Assembly: GCF_020400825.1 (NCBI RefSeq) | Contig: NZ_JAINVH010000004.1 | Coordinates: 1-64,000 of the forward strand | Length of the DNA: 64,000 nucleotides | Direction: 5' to 3' | From: Streptomyces sp. HPF1205 | Lineage (GTDB): Bacteria; Actinomycetota; Actinomycetes; Streptomycetales; Streptomycetaceae | Part shown: positions 63,455 to 64,000 of the stretch, piece after piece | Numbering within the stretch: position 1 is the stretch's first letter | How the letters are laid out: every line of letters begins with the position of its first letter | Notes under the pieces: generated by a model | What the model was told of the DNA's origin: nothing | The model's input: only the letters and a program-made list of their open reading frames with translations | The model's database searches: none | Made by a program: the position numbers and the translations under genes

Positions 63455-64000
63455 GTGCTGATCAACCATGACACCAGGTGCGCGCTGGACAGCGTGGTGG
63501 ACCTGGTCAACACCCAGCCCTCGATCGAGGGGCGCGAGGCGCTCGGCGATGTCGCCGGCTTGCGCGGGTTCGTGGAGCGCAACCGGGTCAGCGAGGTGGG
63601 CCGGCTCGACCAGGACGACGTGACCGCCGTGCACGCGATGCGCGCGAGGTTCACCGAGGTCTTCCGGGCGACCGACGACAACCGGGCGTCGGCCATGCTC
63701 AACGCCATGATCGCCGAGGCCGGCACCACCCCCCGGCTGACCGACCACGACGGCTACGACTGGCACGTGCATTACTTCGCCCCGGGTGCCTCGCTGGCCG
63801 ACCACCTGGGCGCGGACTGCGGGATGGCGCTCGCGTTCCTGATCGTCGCGGGCGAACGGGAGCGGCTGCGCTGGTGCGACGCGCCCGACTGCCGGCGCGC
63901 CTTCGTGGACCTGTCGCGCAACCGTTCGCGCCGCTACTGCGACAGCCGCACCTGCGGCAACCGGCTGCACGTGGCGGCGTACCGGGCCCGCCGCCGGGAG
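63455..64000 (+). CDS. CGNR zinc-finger transcription regulator, truncated by the window
   Basis: The 182 codons present end in frame at the window edge. The N-terminal part matches the ABATE ligand-binding-like domain (CALDSVVDLVNTQPSIEGREALGDVAGLRGFV), with a linker region and then WCDAPDCRRAF. The C-terminal CGNR zinc finger has YCDSRTCGNRLHVAAYRARRR, its four cysteines being the probable zinc ligands. Members are usually DNA-binding regulators of unknown signal. The GTG start has AGGAG upstream. A TAAAGT hexamer about 40 bases before could be a -10 box, without a good -35. Confidence 0.88.
   Translation, partial: MLINHDTRCALDSVVDLVNTQPSIEGREALGDVAGLRGFVERNRVSEVGRLDQDDVTAVHAMRARFTEVFRATDDNRASAMLNAMIAEAGTTPRLTDHDGYDWHVHYFAPGASLADHLGADCGMALAFLIVAGERERLRWCDAPDCRRAFVDLSRNRSRRYCDSRTCGNRLHVAAYRARRRE

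Overview
The window is very GC-rich, coding-dense actinobacterial chromosome. The organism is almost certainly a member of the Streptomycetaceae. Three lineage markers support this: bldD with an intact c-di-GMP motif, ssgB, and the actinobacterial integration host factor mihF. Other supporting signs are the many GTG and TTG starts, start/stop overlaps of the ATGA or GTGA type, and long GC-rich terminator hairpins without U-tracts. This is core chromosome. There is no integrase, transposase, CRISPR array or phage gene, and nearly all genes are housekeeping.

Layout. (1) 1-3100: the N-terminus of metK, then coaBC, rpoZ, gmk and mihF, all on the minus strand. (2) 3300-13600: a compact minus-strand pyrimidine operon, pyrR-pyrB-pyrC-membrane protein-carA-carB-pyrD-pyrF. 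Most junctions overlap, and a PyrR-type RNA loop covers the pyrR ribosome binding site. (3) 13700-15400: divergent bldD, with a BldD-type palindrome on its own promoter, followed by a solitary SUKH-like/deaminase-like gene. (4) 15400-25000, minus strand: nusB, efp, a peptidase-fold gene, a P-loop ATPase, aroQ-aroB-aroK-aroC-aroE and mltG. (5) 24800-33400, minus strand: ruvX, alaS, two small membrane-associated proteins, rpsD with an iron-box-like palindrome upstream, rarA, a VKOR-type thiol oxidoreductase and hisS. (6) 33300-40100: a metallo-beta-lactamase-fold hydrolase, a plus-strand membrane-anchored cyclophilin, a DUF349 protein, then relA and apt. (7) 40200-48900, minus strand: secF-secD-yajC, ruvB-ruvA-ruvC, yebC, pdxT and pdxS. 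(8) 49000-52500: a LemA-like protein and the phosphatidylinositol-mannoside genes pimA-acyltransferase-pgsA. (9) 52700-60300: an EF-G2-like GTPase, an unknown multi-span membrane protein, a HIT protein, a potassium channel and thrS. (10) 60800-64000: a DnaQ-like protein lacking two catalytic acids, two tRNA-Val(CAC) genes flanking an SRPBCC gene, ssgB, and the start of a CGNR zinc-finger regulator.

How the genes work together. The pyr genes make UMP, and gmk, apt and relA connect to purine nucleotide and (p)ppGpp metabolism. The aro genes supply chorismate. alaS, hisS, thrS, rpsD, efp, two tRNAs and EF-G2 serve translation. ruvABC, ruvX and rarA handle stalled forks and Holliday junctions. 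secDF-yajC drive protein export, and pgsA, the acyltransferase and pimA build PI-mannosides. bldD, ssgB and mihF tie the region to the developmental cycle.

Most unusual points: the DnaQ-like protein with two of its catalytic acids replaced; the SUKH/deaminase fusion next to bldD; the iron-box palindrome at rpsD; the aminopeptidase-P-fold protein with altered metal ligands; an orphan plus-strand terminator between mihF and pyrF; and several repeat-rich tails or leaders. I found no clear multi-gene undescribed system. The strongest novelty candidates are single genes.
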